DNA from: Ricinus communis
Lineage: Eukaryota > Streptophyta > Magnoliopsida > Malpighiales > Euphorbiaceae
Direction: 5' to 3'
Assembly: GCF_019578655.1 (NCBI RefSeq)
Contig: NC_063263.1
Location: forward strand, 7,140,001 to 7,204,000
DNA: 64,000 bases
Positions within the stretch are counted from its first letter, which is position 1, and each line of letters begins with the position of its first letter. The position numbers were made by a program, and so were the translations under genes. This document shows positions 45,368 to 57,752 of the stretch, one piece after another. The notes beneath the pieces were generated by a model. It was not told the origin of the DNA, did no database searches, and saw only the letters and a program-made list of their open reading frames with translations.

Positions 45368-48300
45368 ATGGGTATAATTGAGAGAATTAAAGAAATTGAA
45401 GCCGAGATGGCTCGAACCCAGAAAAACAAAGCTACAGGTTCTTTCTTTCTATTACATATGATTTTTTTTTTCTTTCGTGTATTTCATATTAAAGGAAAGT
45501 TCTTATTTTTGTTTTGAACTTAATTATTTTTTTTGCAGAGTATCATCTTGGTCAGCTCAAGGCAAAAATAGCAAAGTTAAGGACGCAATTACTGGAGCCT
45601 CCTAAAGTAAGCAGCTTTTTGTGAAATCATCTTAATGTTTCTGTTTCTGCTAAGGCATATATTGATGGTTGAGATGGAAATTGGTTGTATATTCACTAAT
45701 ACTTGTACATATCTTGCTTTCCTCTTTGCAAATGTATGTTGGGTGTGGTACCATGTGGTAACTAGTTTTTTGGATGCTTAATCTAACTAAATCATTCTCA
45801 TGGAAATAATTTAGATATCTGCTCTGAGAAGTTCTGATCATAAACTTCAGTATATGCTTGTCTGAAAACTTTAATTTATTTTAATTCTCAATGAATAATG
45901 AGTTTTTGGTCAATTGTGGTTAATAATAGGGTGGATGTACTTCTATGATGCATGGATGTCTGCTACAGACCTTATTACACTTAAAAATTAAGTGTATTTA
46001 TGGAAACATTAGTTAAAACTCTCTATGGTGTTGGTGCTAGTAGGTATTTAAAATGTTTTTGTAAGTTCTCTTCCTGTTATATGCACTATGATTATGGTCC
46101 TCAATGCTTACTAAATAAATTAGTGGTTGCATTGATCTGGCTAGCTGTACATTATAAACTGCCTTTATTATAATTTTACTGTATTTTGCTCTTCTTGATG
46201 CTCTTTTTTCATGTTAATTTCCTGTTGCTTTTAGATATGCTGATTATATGATTTCTATTGCTTTTCTTAATCAGGGTTCTAGTGGAGCTGGAGAGGGTTT
46301 TGAAGTTACAAAATATGGTCATGGACGTGTTGCACTGATAGGATTTCCAAGGTTTGCCAACTTTATGATTGGATCTTTTTTATCTGCAGGTGTGCATGTT
46401 GACTAATGGATGCATTCATGCAAGGCACACAAATAGATCGTTAGGAATTTGATAGACTTTTATCCCCCCATGCTCGTGTATGCCTGACTACTTTTTCCTT
46501 TGCTGCAGTGTGGGGAAGTCTACTCTCTTAACAATGTTAACTGGCACTCATTCAGAAGCTGCTTCATATGAGTTCACAACACTTACCTGTATTCCTGGGA
46601 TTATACACTATAATGATACTAAAATTCAGTTGCTTGACCTCCCTGGAATTATTGAAGGTGCTTCAGAAGGCAAGGGACGTGGGAGACAGGTATACCACAT
46701 TGCTTCCTCATTTTCTCATCTCATATTATTTTTTTGGGAAATCACAATTAACTCCCTGAGGTGTAGCGCCTTAAACACATAAGTTTTGTTTTAAAAACAT
46801 TGCTTTTAATCCCTTACTCCAACTGCTTTCATATTAGTTAGAGATGAGATGATAAAGTTACCCATTTATGTTTACACACTAACCCTAGTTTAGTTAGAAA
46901 AACTTCATATTTTTTCATGTAAATATAAAAATGGAAGACCTTATTGTCATTAGAAGAAGGAAGAACTTGATTCTTATAAGAAAGACCAGAGACTGGGGGA
47001 ATAATCTGGTGAGTCACGCTGATGAGAAGTTGGAGTGATTCTGGCATGAGAAAAAGAGGAAAAAGAAAAACAAGAGGAGAAAGGGAGAAAGATGAATCTG
47101 ATTGATGGAAAGAGTAGAACCTTTAAGTGTCGGTAATAGGAAACAAGAAGTCTAAAGGTTGGTATGGATGACTGAATTGTTTCTTGCATGTGGTGGCAAG
47201 TGCAGATTTGAGTATTTTTAATGGGTTAGCAGTAGCAGTAGCAGTAGACTTTTGGATTTTTATAAGATTTTTCAGTTTTTGGATGCTTAATCTAAATTTT
47301 TTATTTAAATCTTTTTGTAAGAGAAAGACTGCTTAGTTAAATTGGATACTGGGATTGAAAAATTTTATTATGGTTTGTGCTTGGGTTTCTCTATACAAGA
47401 GATATTGTTGCAAAAACCCATATTTGGGCTATTCTGTTTTCGTTTAAAAGGAGATTGTTATTTGCTTGGCCAAATTTTTAGACTGAGTCAGCCTCTTCGT
47501 GACAAATTGAGTTTCTATTTGATTAACATGAAGCTATCTTTTAAGCACTGTTGTCAAATTCTTGACCTTCACCTGGTTTTAACTCTTTGAAACAATCATT
47601 GTCACTTTGGCAAGTTTTATTTGAGCAAATCTTTTTTTAGAAAATATTAATTATTGATTATCTAGTGGTTTCTATTTTTCAAAATATTTTACTACTGGGA
47701 AATAAAATGGGATTAAAGTATTAAAACTGGGGATTTTTTTTAAACTGAATTAAAATGCGAGTCTAAACTAATAAATTTATTTTGTCAAAAAAAATAATTA
47801 ATTAGAAGATTGATATATATTACTCTATTTTCCCTTAGAGATGGGAAAAAAAGGATTGAAATGAGAATTTTTACATTAAAGAAAAGGGTTGATCATGCTT
47901 TCAACAAACAACATTATATTAAGGACAGCTTAGTCAATTTATATAGGTTTAATGACAACCTCAGAAGCAGTAACAATTTTTTCTATTTCTTCCGAGTGAA
48001 GTAACTGAGAAACATCCTGTTGACTTTGAGCCGGATTTACACAATAAAAATTTCTAATAGAATTTAGAAATTCTAAAAAAAAAAAAAAAAAAATTGAGAA
48101 TTCCCTTTTGAATTCCCCTTTTTCAGAGCGAATCAAAAGTGAAGTGAAAAGAAAAGGCGAGAGGAAAGAAAAATAACTTTGACCTAACAGTTAGCTAATG
48201 AATTATGGACGGAAGGACTAAACTGTTGCGTGTGCTCCAAATGTCAGGGACTCACAGTGGTATTTTCGAATAAGCAGGGATTCAAGTCTTTTGGTCCCAA

Positions 48301-48971
48301 ACCTTATAAAGGTCGCTGTGATTTTCACTATTCCTTTTTGTGTCACTGTCATGGAAGTATAGGATCATGATAGAAAGCTATGACGGTTGTTAAGTTGAAT
48401 ATGATTCTTTCTTTATCTATCCTATTGACCTACTGGATATATGTAAGTAGAGTGTAAAATAACTTTGATGTTTCTCTCTCAGGTTATTGCTGTCTCCAAG
48501 TCTTCAGACATAGTGTTGATGGTTCTTGATGCCTCAAAAGTAAGTGTTTATATTGTATCGATTATATGTCTGATTTTGCTAGTATTTCCATATGATGAGT
48601 GAATATAATGGCTCTTGTGATAAGCCTGTGGACTAAAATTCTTGCTTTTTGACTGGCATAACTTATTTCACTATTTAAACTCAGCATGTGAACTTTAGAT
48701 TGAGAGAAGTTGTAAAAGGGAAGAGTCCTCATTTTCCTTGAATTTAAAATAAAACCATGTAGATCCAATTTCGGTCAAGCACGAGTCCTTTTTTAGGCGG
48801 CATTATGTCTCAGATATATTTGCTATCTTTCTATCATCTCAAACACTTGCATAGTTTAGTTAGTTTCACTCCCCTTTAAAGAGGTTTAACAATGTTCAGC
48901 CTCTAGTAGGTGCTGTAATCAAACTTCCACCAATCCATTTCCACTATCGTTTTCTAATTTTTTTATTTAAT

Positions 48972-49002
<31 letters not shown>

Positions 49003-51557
49003 TATTATTTTGTAAAAAGAGAATTTGTTTCTTCTTCACTCCAAGTTCCTTGATGACTGCCTTCTGGGTGCATGTTCCAATTGTTTTTTTCCTCTATCAA
49101 CAGCGCAAACTATTTGTACTTTTTTTTATTTCCTGCTTCTGCAATTTGCTCTGGTGATTTTCCACTATTGTTCATATATTAATGTAATATTTTGGCAAAT
49201 GCTTCTAGAGTGAGGGCCATCGGCAAATATTGACAAGGGAACTTGAAGCTGTGGGTTTACGCTTGAATAAGAGACCACCTCAAGTAAGTTTATTAATTGG
49301 GGACGTGAATTTAAGCATCACAATGACTACTTAAAGAACAAGAATAGAATTAATATTTGATTGAACTAAATCAGATAATCATGGGACAGAAAGTGCCTTC
49401 TTCCTACCTTAAGTTGAACTTTTAGTGTATGTTATCTCACTTCTGACTAGGCGCCTGATCTGTTGTTATGGAGACAATTCAGAATGTGGCTGCCAAGTCT
49501 TCAAGTATGTATGTTATTTGATATCAGTATATGAGTGCACTTATCTTTGGCTTTCGATTTCTTTCTTTGCCAGATTTATTTCAAGAAGAAAAAAACTGGT
49601 GGCATCTCTTTCAACAGCACCTTACCTTTAACTCATGTGGATGAGAAGCTCTGTTATCAGATTTTACATGAATACAAAATTCACAATGCAGAGGTACTTT
49701 CTACTTTATGCTTATGAGTGATCACATTCATGTTTATGGATTGCTGATAGTGCAGCAGCATCATAGGAAACATGATTCTGTCATGACATTGATCAGGTTA
49801 TGCGATGGTTGATTCTTAAAAAACTTCTACTAAACACAGTAGTTGCATAGAAGAGACCCAGTTGTAGCCATCAGGACTTGCTATTCTTCTCATTGTTACC
49901 TTTTTCTTTTAGCTTGTTTCAGCCTAATTAATATTTTCCTCTTCATTGAAAAAACACTCCTTTATGATAAGAAAGAAGTTAATTTTAGTTTAATGCCTAA
50001 TTAAGTTTGAATCTCAACTAAAGAATAATTTTCTGAATAATAGTTTGTTCTATTGCCATAATTCAAAATGAAGTCTATTTGATGATCCAAAATAGTGATG
50101 GAAACTTAGAAGTGATGTTCTCATCTTCTGTTAATATTTTCCATTTCTCTAACTCTTTATGCTTTTCACATTTCATGGTAGGCTATCTTGTGCTACCTCT
50201 CGTTACTTATAATTTGTACGTAACGTGTTGTTAACTTTGGGGTAGATTTGTGAAATTATGTTAAATTGCCTTCTCTATATGTGTACTCTGATATTTTTCC
50301 ATATAATAGTTAATTGCTGTTGAATATAGGTGCTATTTCGTGAGGATGCCACAGTGGATGATCTTATCGATGTCATTGAGGGTAACCGCAAATACATGAA
50401 ATGTATATATGTTTACAACAAGATAGATGTCATTGGTATTGATGATGTTGACAAGCTAGCTCGCCAACCAAATTCTGTTGTCATCAGCTGCAATCTGAAG
50501 GCAAGTTCTGCAGAATTCTCATATCTGATAAATGTGGTGTTAATAATAATATGTAGCAACAGCAGAATGTAAGCTAGCCGTCATATCAGTTCCATAATTT
50601 TTGGCCACAAATGATGTACTAGCTTGCTTTCATGAATGGTGTGAATATGAATATTTCTTTGCAAAGTGGTTGTATTCACTTATGCTTTATGTTATATAAA
50701 CATGTAATTGCATCTAATAACCTGTCCAAAAGCCACTAGTAATGCAAAGTATGGCTTGTGAAACACTAATTTCTTGTCTTTTGTTTCTTAAATAGCTCAA
50801 CTTAGACAGACTACTGGCGAAGATGTGGGATGAAATGGGGTTAGTGAGAGTCTACACAAAACCACAAGGCCAGCAGCCTGATTTCACTGATCCTGTAGTT
50901 CTTTCAGCTGTATGTTGCTGACTTATCTGTTCTCTTGTTCATCTGCACATGATGTGTATGATCACCGCTTTTCCTTTTCTTTTTGTGGAAATCACTAAAT
51001 CCTTGTAGTTTCAACTAATTCTTATATTTGTAATTATAGGATCGAGGCGGCTGCTCAGTTGAAGACTTCTGTAATCATATACACAGGAGTTTAGTGAAGG
51101 ATGTTAAGTATGTGCTAGTGTGGGGAACGAGTGCACGACATTACCCTCAACATTGTGGCCTTAGTCATGTCCTACAAGATGAGGATGTGGTTCAGATTGT
51201 TAAGAAAAAGGTAAGGACTGATTTGTAATTTGGTCATTGCAGAATTCAGTGCTACGGTCTGAATAACTATTTACATCATAAATTTGGCCACTGAATATCT
51301 TGAAATTGGAGATTTTGGAAATTTAGATGCTTTTTGAACTGTCAACTGTGTATGGACTTCACCAAGATGTTTTCTTTTTTCTTCTTTCCTTTCTTTTAAT
51401 GGTTCTTTTGTAGGACCAGGATATTTGATATAACTGATTATATGCTCTCGTAAATTTTCAGGAAAAGGAAGATGGAGGCCGGGGTCGGTTCAAATCACAT
51501 TCAACAGCTCCTGCTCGAATCTCCGATAGAGAGAAGAAGGCACCCTTGAAGACTTAA
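45368..51557 (+). CDS. DRG1: Developmentally regulated GTP-binding protein DRG1 (human DRG2 type)
   Basis: Eleven exons: 45368-45437, 45539-45606, 46275-46351, 46509-46689, 48483-48539, 49209-49283, 49574-49693, 50330-50500, 50796-50909, 51040-51210, 51462-51557. They sum to 1200 nt, 399 residues plus TAA, the length I recall for the Arabidopsis protein. This is an OBG-related GTPase of the cytosol linked to translation. Motifs: N-terminal helix [21 protein letters not shown]1 GFPSVGKS (69-76); FTTLTCIPG with the G2 threonines (94-102); G3 DLPG (115-118); G4 NKID (246-249); a C-terminal TGS domain from about residue 290 ([11 protein letters not shown] to VVQIVKK). The tail is basic ([10 protein letters not shown]). 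The DRG2 subtype is set by the [18 protein letters not shown] start. The intron after exon 8 begins with GC (CTGAAG|GCAAGT), a GC-AG intron; all others are GT-AG. Confidence 0.97.
46690..48482 (+). other. Long intron 4 of DRG1
   Basis: A 1.8 kb intron, much larger than the others in this gene. It holds an AGCAGT hexanucleotide patch near 47228-47250 and an A18-type run near 48074-48091. The 47800-48100 segment ending in that A run could be an old retroposed insertion, but I found no target-site duplication. No coding sequence is supported. Confidence 0.45.
48972..49009. repeat. (TTA)n microsatellite in DRG1 intron 5
   Basis: About twelve TTA/ATT units with one interruption (TTACTA). Confidence 0.9.
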
Positions 51558-52469
51558 CGTTATCTACTGGCATTGCTGTGGACATCTAGCACTTGTGGTT
51601 CAGCCAATGGAATACTAGCGGCAAGACAGTGACTGCCAATCTAGTTCTGGAAATAGATACACAAGTTGCTTATGTTGTAATTTTGATGAGCCCTTTTTGG
51701 TCGTCTTCTTTCATTTATAATATATTCCGATTCTGAAGGCTGAGCCTCAGGTTTTATGAGCTTTAGAATTACAAAGACACATGGCATCATTTTATGCTCG
51801 AATATGCACTATTCTCTCTTCAATGAAAGGTAAAGAACATTTCTGTTTTGGTTTGTCCAATTATTGTTATGTGCTGCACGAAATTGCGACTTCATCTCCT
51901 CGCACTCACCATAAGAGATCATGTTACCCTACACCTAAAGAAACACACAAGATTTTACTGTCAATGGTGTAACCTCGTTTTGATTAAAAGAATCCAAACG
52001 ATCCGAGTACGGTTTTTTCCCTTCTTCATAATCCTCCAGTTAATGCATATAAGCAGCATCTTCATAGGATACGTCTCCTTATCCATCAGGTTACTGTCTC
52101 TATCTCTGGGCATTTTAATCAACCAACGACACATATCAAGATTTAAATCAAATGCAACAATGTCACCGATTTCAGTGACTTCCCCAGTGCAAAGTAGCAA
52201 CACTATTATATTATCACAAGAGCTTGAAAATTCAAAATTTGAGGAATTGTTTTGATGCAATTCCAGACCTTTTAATTTCAGTATTTAACAGAAAAGTCCT
52301 TAAACTGCTATACATCTCCTTGCATTATTTTCTCAAGTGGAAGGCTCTCTCCGCAAAGTTTCATACTTGTAAGACAGGAAGTAGCAGAGCATTATTACTT
52401 GAAACAATTGCTGTAATTACCTTCCATATGAATATCAGAATAATTAGTCTCAGCAACCAACGCAGTCTC
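51558..52469. other. DRG1 3' flank and unassigned DNA
   Basis: The first 150-250 bp are probably the DRG1 3' UTR. A 99-codon minus-strand frame (52260-51961, with GEVTEIGDIVAFDLNLDMCR) has a protein-like start but I cannot match it to a family. It could be a further gene fragment next to the pseudogene. Confidence 0.4.
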
Positions 52470-53262
52470 TTCAGGACCATGAATTGCAATTATCGGACCA
52501 AACAGTTCAGCACGAATATCAGTTCATTCTAACCTTTTCTTAGTGTTATCAGTATTCGTTCTCTTAAAATTTAAAGAATAAACAGTGTATTTCTAGGAAG
52601 ACCATGCATTTAATCCCAAACATTTTCCTAATAAAATGAATCAAATAATTCCAAGCTTTTTCATTACGGTTCCAACAAGAGTAGAATGACCCCATATCTT
52701 ATAGCAGCAGCCATCAGAATCTCGAGAAGGCGAGCAAGTAGCTACGAATAACTTCCTCTGAAGCAATTCTCAGAGTTCATATTATATAGCTTTAAGGTCA
52801 CAAACGAATCTAGTAGACAGTATAATATGCCACAAGTACCTGACTATCAGTTGCCCTGCAATTTTGGAGACAGGTAACTATGTTCAGTAGGCATGTAATG
52901 TAGAGTAGGAGATTAAGTGTTCCAATCCTGACATACTAAAAAAGAAAAAACAGAACAGGGATATGAAACTACCAAAAGTAGCCTATATAGATTCTAACCT
53001 TGCTCTTTGAACCAGCTCCCATGACATTTCACCTGTGCTGTGTTGAATGCCCCTGCATAGCAGATTAAGAGGGCACCTGGAGTTCACACAATATAAAGTA
53101 CAATATTTCATTGGAGCATACAAATGCATGTTATATTGTACAATAAATAACCAAATGTAACAGAACCTTTTGCTCTATATAGCACAATAGCTAGTTGACG
53201 GAAACAGATATCATGACAGATTCCAATTTCAATGCAGCCAATTTCTGCAATCAAGTCCATCA
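52470..53262 (-). pseudogene. Degenerate omega-amidase / nitrilase-like pseudogene
   Basis: Read on the minus strand from 53262 down, pieces of a carbon-nitrogen hydrolase occur in the right order but in different frames. IGCIEIGICHDICFRQLAIV (about 53180-53240) corresponds to the family's IGIGICYDIRFPELA and keeps the catalytic Cys position. GALLICYAGAFNT (about 53035-53075), then in a shifted frame TGEMSWELVQRAR, corresponds to the HLLCYPGAFN...WELLQRAR block. ATDSQVLVAYY follows (about 52850). GCCYKIWGHSTLVG (about 52680-52720) corresponds to the GY..WGHSTLVG block. FGPIIAIHGPEETALVAET (about 52480-52535) matches the C-terminal part. The N-terminal third with the Glu and Lys of the triad was not found. 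Frame shifts and the missing start make it a pseudogene, probably an old copy of a plant omega-amidase (nitrilase-like protein 2). Introns seem partly retained, so it is more likely a duplicated gene than a processed copy. Confidence 0.75.
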
Positions 53263-54079
53263 TTAATTGCTTGTTTAGTAGACTAATGGACAAATGGAAC
53301 ATAATTTTCCAAGGGGATTCCTCATCTTATCCTTAAGTAAATCAAGCCACAAGCTGCTGAGATTAACGGTATTTATATGGTACCGGAGTGCCTTTGGAAA
53401 CGGTGCCTCTGGTGACTTTGCTTTCCAAGAAAGAAATAGATACTGCGGGTTTTCAAAAACTAGTTTGCAAATGTAAAGTCTAACCAAAATAAGGGATATC
53501 TAGTGCAAAAAAAGCAACAAATAACATTATTTGAGGGTAATCAGTGAGTGGACTTCCTCACTAACTCATGCTACTAAAAAGAAAATAAATAAAAGCAATT
53601 GAGCTCTTGAATTGTAAGATAAAACTACACAATTGTGTATTACAGAAGGACACTGGACAGACATTAATAGACAAGGACGGAATCTGAGTTCAGATTCTGT
53701 CATCTGTCAAAACCAATTATTAGAATCTAAATCTTTTGTCGTCATTTTATTTTTCACGTTCCGTAGTTACCCAAGGAAAAAAAAATTACTAATATCATTC
53801 ATAAAGTTCCAAAGGAAACAAATCTTGTCCACCTCCAAAATTGCATTTATTACTTCCTTTTCAAGTGACACTACCTAGGAAAATACCACTGCTGGCTTCT
53901 TGGACTCAATAATAGATTCAAGAATCTGAGCCGGCAAAGTTTATAAATTATGTTATCTTTCTCTCTCTCTCTCTTAGTTATTTAATTTAACTTTGGAGCA
54001 AAAAGATTTCCTACAGCCTGTGAGCATAGACCGAGGGAGTCCCCACAACCTTTGGAAGTTTCAATGAGTTGAGGGTGAG
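53263..54079. other. Unassigned DNA upstream of the RING-H2 gene
   Basis: It contains a minus-strand protein-like piece (SWKAKSPEAPFPKALRYHIN, about 53385-53450) that is not obviously part of the omega-amidase family. It may be a separate decayed exon. A (CT)n patch lies at about 53961-53978, in the likely RING-gene promoter. Confidence 0.35.
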
Positions 54080-54187
54080 ATGTTTTCAGCTACGAGGGGA
54101 AGAACAACAGCACCACCAACAATGGTTAGTCATTTCCACCAGTCACCACTGTTGCAATTGGAAAGCTCATCTGCCACACCTTTTTAG
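54080..54187 (+). CDS. Upstream ORF of the RING-H2 gene (35 codons)
   Basis: ATG at 54080 opens MFSATRGRTTAPPTMVSHFH and closes with TAG at 54185-54187, 22 nt before the main ATG at 54210. It is out of frame with the main ORF. Whether it is in the mRNA depends on the unmapped transcript start. The peptide shows no similarity that I recognise. Confidence 0.3.
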   Translation: MFSATRGRTTAPPTMVSHFHQSPLLQLESSSATPF

Positions 54188-54209
54188 AGCCAGGCGTTCA
54201 TAACTAATC

Positions 54210-54677
54210 ATGCCCGTAATCTTATATGGCCTTGTTCTGTTTGGAACTATTGCCATTGCATTTGCAGTGTACACCATGGTAATGCTTGGATGGCGCACAT
54301 CACATCACCAGTTATCTCGTCAAGAATTATCCAATCCTGCAGATCATAAGAGCAGTGTTTCACTGAACCTGAATCCATATTCAGCTTCCACATTCAAGTA
54401 TAAGAAAAGGATAGAGAATTCAGAAGTACCTTCTGAAACAGAATGTATTGTCTGCTTGTCCGACTTCGAGGACGATGAATATGTTAGGCAGCTTCCGCGT
54501 TGCAAGCATTCATTTCATGCTTCTTGTATAGACATGTGGGTTTACTCTCATTCTGATTGTCCACTTTGCCGCACACCAATCCACCGACTAGATTCTGAAA
54601 GCAGTGTATTGACCATAGAGAACTCCTTCGATGGCCTTTTAGATACTAGAAGTTTATCTTCAGCTTCCAACACCTGA
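54210..54677 (+). CDS. ATL-type RING-H2 finger protein, putative E3 ubiquitin ligase
   Basis: An intronless 155-residue protein, as is usual for the ATL family. A hydrophobic N-terminal segment (about residues 4-27, [20 protein letters not shown]) should anchor it in a membrane. The RING-H2 domain spans residues 79-120 with ligands C79, C82, C98, H100, H103, C106, C117 and C120. It also has the ATL hallmarks W110 (three residues after the sixth ligand) and P118 (after the seventh). It would recruit an E2 enzyme and ubiquitinate unknown substrates. The GLD motif between membrane segment and RING is not clear. The C-terminal tail (121-155) is Ser-rich. I cannot assign an ATL number. Confidence 0.92.
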   Translation: MPVILYGLVLFGTIAIAFAVYTMVMLGWRTSHHQLSRQELSNPADHKSSVSLNLNPYSASTFKYKKRIENSEVPSETECIVCLSDFEDDEYVRQLPRCKHSFHASCIDMWVYSHSDCPLCRTPIHRLDSESSVLTIENSFDGLLDTRSLSSASNT

Positions 54678-55069
54678 TTTCTTATCCAACCAGTACATCA
54701 TTAAAAGTGTGTCATTCTGATCTGTTTACTTGCAGATAACAAGCAATTATATAGTTCTCCGAAGGTAGAAATTTTTTATGTTTATATGTAATCATGTGCT
54801 CTTCCATGTTCTAACTCAATTTTCGGGAAGATTTTCCATTTAAACACCACTAACAGTCATCATTCTACTTTTAATGGAAAACATGAATGTTTAACACAGT
54901 AGCGACAAATCTTGGGAAAGTAAAAATTATCTGAAGCACCTAACGTACTATGTACAAAAAGAAATCTGATTCTTCACTACTATACCAGCTTGCAATTCAC
55001 ACACGTCTTACATAGTCCATATCATCCAAATAGCTAACACAAAGCTTTCCTTTACTATCACCTTCAAAA
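54678..55069. other. Intergenic region between convergent RING-H2 and VPS2.1 genes
   Basis: A short spacer of about 390 bp that probably holds both 3' UTRs. Nothing else was seen. Confidence 0.6.
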
Positions 55070-56868
55070 TCACATCCTTCTCAAATTATCTAATCTTGCC
55101 TGTAAGTCATCATCTATCCCACTTTCGTCATGAGTCCCGGTTGATTCAGCTTGGGCAACCTTGTTCTTTGCAGCTGGTGCAGAGACAGCAGCTGAGGGTG
55201 CATTCACCAGCTGCATATCAAGTGGAAATGTCACAATCATTAGATCACACCTTCAGTTTTCCTCTCAGGATAACATAGGATTATTGCACGCAGGATAATG
55301 CTTTGCCTGGTTAGATTGCTAAATTTAATTGTTCATGACGGAAAATAAAAAATAAAAATTGAGAGGCGATGGAAATACCTCATTATTAATATTGATGCCA
55401 ATCTCATCAAGCACCTGATTTACAAGCTCTTCTGTTTCTTCTTCTTCTTCATCTCCTTCCAGAGCATCATCAATAGCATCGCCCATTACCTCGGTAACCA
55501 TTTCCATCTTTTCATTCTGCCTCTCAAACTCTAGCATTATCCTCTGCAGGGATGGCAAGTTCATCTGCCTATTCATCTGGCCCATTGCCTTTGTGACACC
55601 TTTCATGGCCTCCCCCATTGCATGAGTTGATTTCAATGTCTAAAAAGAAAAATCATTTCCCTATATCAAACAGCAGCAAAAGCATGTCTGTGCATTCATG
55701 TGTTTGTTAAAATAATCACATAGGTCATTGGTTCAAATATGAAAACATCTCTCTCTATATTATTAAAGCATCCAATAACTAGACATAGAAAAGTTGGTAG
55801 ATAATAGGGAAAAGAAAACATATTATGTTTCTACAAAATAGTTAACAAATTCGAAACCATAAGTTCCCTGATTCATGAAGAAAATCAGTCTTTTGTCTCT
55901 GAAATCCAAGTTTACTAATTAGGATAAAACGGCAGCGCAGCAAGGTAGCAAAACACAAACTTCAGGTCTAACAACAACCAATGTCTAACAAAAAGAAACA
56001 AGTTCCTTATCTCTATCCATGTCTAACAACAACCAATGTTTTGATCAGTGTACTACACCAAACATGAAATGCCAACTTAAAAATTGAAATGCATGATCCT
56101 GATTATAAAAATTAAAAAATATTAAGAGTTCACAATAAAAAAAAAAAAAGGAGCATATATGCAAGAGACACACATACATACATAATGGAAAACATCATTG
56201 CAGAAATTTACCTGGATTCTTAAAGCCACACCCTGAAGTTGTGATTTAAGCTTATAAAACTTCTCAATCTGATGTCGAGTTCTGATAAGGTCTTTCGCCA
56301 TTACTCTTACAGCTCCCTGAAATAAAAGTACCAAAGTCCAACTATTCATTCCCATAAAAAAACTTAGCTACTGAAGAAAAAAAGAAGGTTAAGAAATGAG
56401 AAGTTTGATAAAGTAATGGCATTTATATACTAATCTCATTAATAAGAAGATAACCCCAGAAGTAGAATGTACGCAAAAAGAAAACCCATAAGAGGATAAG
56501 TCATACAATTCAATCAAGACATTTTATTACATATTTATTTTTACCATTTGGCCTTGTTTGGCATTCTTTTTAATCTCCACAATTAACTTCTTTTCTTGAG
56601 CTTGCAGACCTTGTCTTTCCCTTTCTATTTCTCTAATTGATTTATCTATCATCCTCTTATTTTCCCTCAAAAGCTCTGCAATGCAACAAAATAAAAAAGA
56701 AATCAAAACTTTATTCCAACTCAGTTTTCGTACTCCCATAAATTGAAAACTTGCAATTACAATTCAAATAGAGCATGCTGATCATTTCAAGAATTGGTAA
56801 AAGAACCAAAAAGAAAATACTATGATATAACCTGCAGGGGTTTTCTTTTTGCCAAAAAGAAAACTCAT
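55070..56868 (-). CDS. VPS2.1: ESCRT-III subunit VPS2.1 (CHMP2A-like)
   Basis: Five exons on the minus strand: 56868-56832, 56675-56545, 56316-56212, 55639-55379, 55210-55070. They sum to 675 nt, 224 residues plus TGA, one residue from the length I recall for Arabidopsis VPS2.1. The N-terminus MSFLFGKKKTPAELLRENKR is the basic, membrane-binding start of CHMP2. The helical core (KEL-type heptads, RHQIEKFYKLKSQLQGVALR, THAMGEAMKGVTKAMGQMNR) follows. Then an acidic linker (EGDEEEEETEE) and a C-terminal MIM1 motif, LQARLDNLRRM, which binds the MIT domain of the ATPase SKD1/VPS4. The protein polymerises on endosomes for cargo sorting into multivesicular bodies. All introns are GT-AG. The first exon has only 12 full codons plus one base, as expected for the family. 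Confidence 0.96.
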
Positions 56869-57712
56869 TTTCTTTGTGAAATTTCTTGCTTTCTTCAATG
56901 GAAGATTGTTCAGAAGACGTTGAGGTTTTGCGTTGGTTTCATTTCAACGCTGTATGGTAGTTTGACAATGGTAGAAAATGGGCTTAGTTGGGCAAAAAAC
57001 TCAAGGCTTTAGGCCCGTTATATGCATAGTCTAGATAACTAATATCATTTTAGAATTTTTTTTTTAAATATTGTCATTACTCTGTAAGTTTTTTTACAAA
57101 AATATTATTTTTTAAAACTTTTTTTCATAAAAACAGTATGGTTGGTTTGGTTATTTTAATTTTTCTTTTGACTATTTTATCAAACAAACCAAAAAAAAAA
57201 AAAACACTAATAATATATTTTTGATTTTTTTACATCATAAAAATAAAAAAATTTACACTTCAATTTTTATAAAAACGCGAGCAGAGGCCTTTTTGGCCCG
57301 TAAGTAAATTAAACTGGGAAAATAAATAACTCAGCAATCTATCATCAAAAGCTCCCATTTAAATATAAAAATTAGAAATTCTTTTTTGAACCATATGAGA
57401 AATAACAATTAACATTTAACAATCCTCACAAAAAATGGGAAGATTTGCATAAAATAACGTAAACTTGAGAATCTTAGGTTTGATGTCAGGTATTTCTAGA
57501 TTCAATAGGGCTATCAATTTGATCAACATAGGGGGTGTACTAGTTGCAACATTCAATGTGTCTTGACCACACTAGAATTTCTCTTTTGTGTTTAAACATA
57601 CTCCCTTCTCCCACTTTCATAACCCATTTCTTTTTTTTCTTTCATCTCAATATATTCCATTTTCTTTTCAATTATTAATTTAATAAGTAATTATTAAATA
57701 TATCCTTCATTA

Positions 57713-57716
<4 letters not shown>

Positions 57717-57750
<34 letters not shown>
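57717..57750. repeat. (TA)n microsatellite
   Basis: About 17 TA units in AT-rich intergenic DNA. Confidence 0.95.

Positions 57751-57752
<2 letters not shown>

Noticed and set aside
47800..48100. Retroposed element in DRG1 intron 4 ending in an A run
   Set aside because: The A run alone is not enough. No target-site duplication or recognisable element body was found.
52224..52532. 102-codon plus-strand ORF
   Set aside because: It is largely antisense to the omega-amidase pseudogene and its flank, and shows no protein-like pattern.
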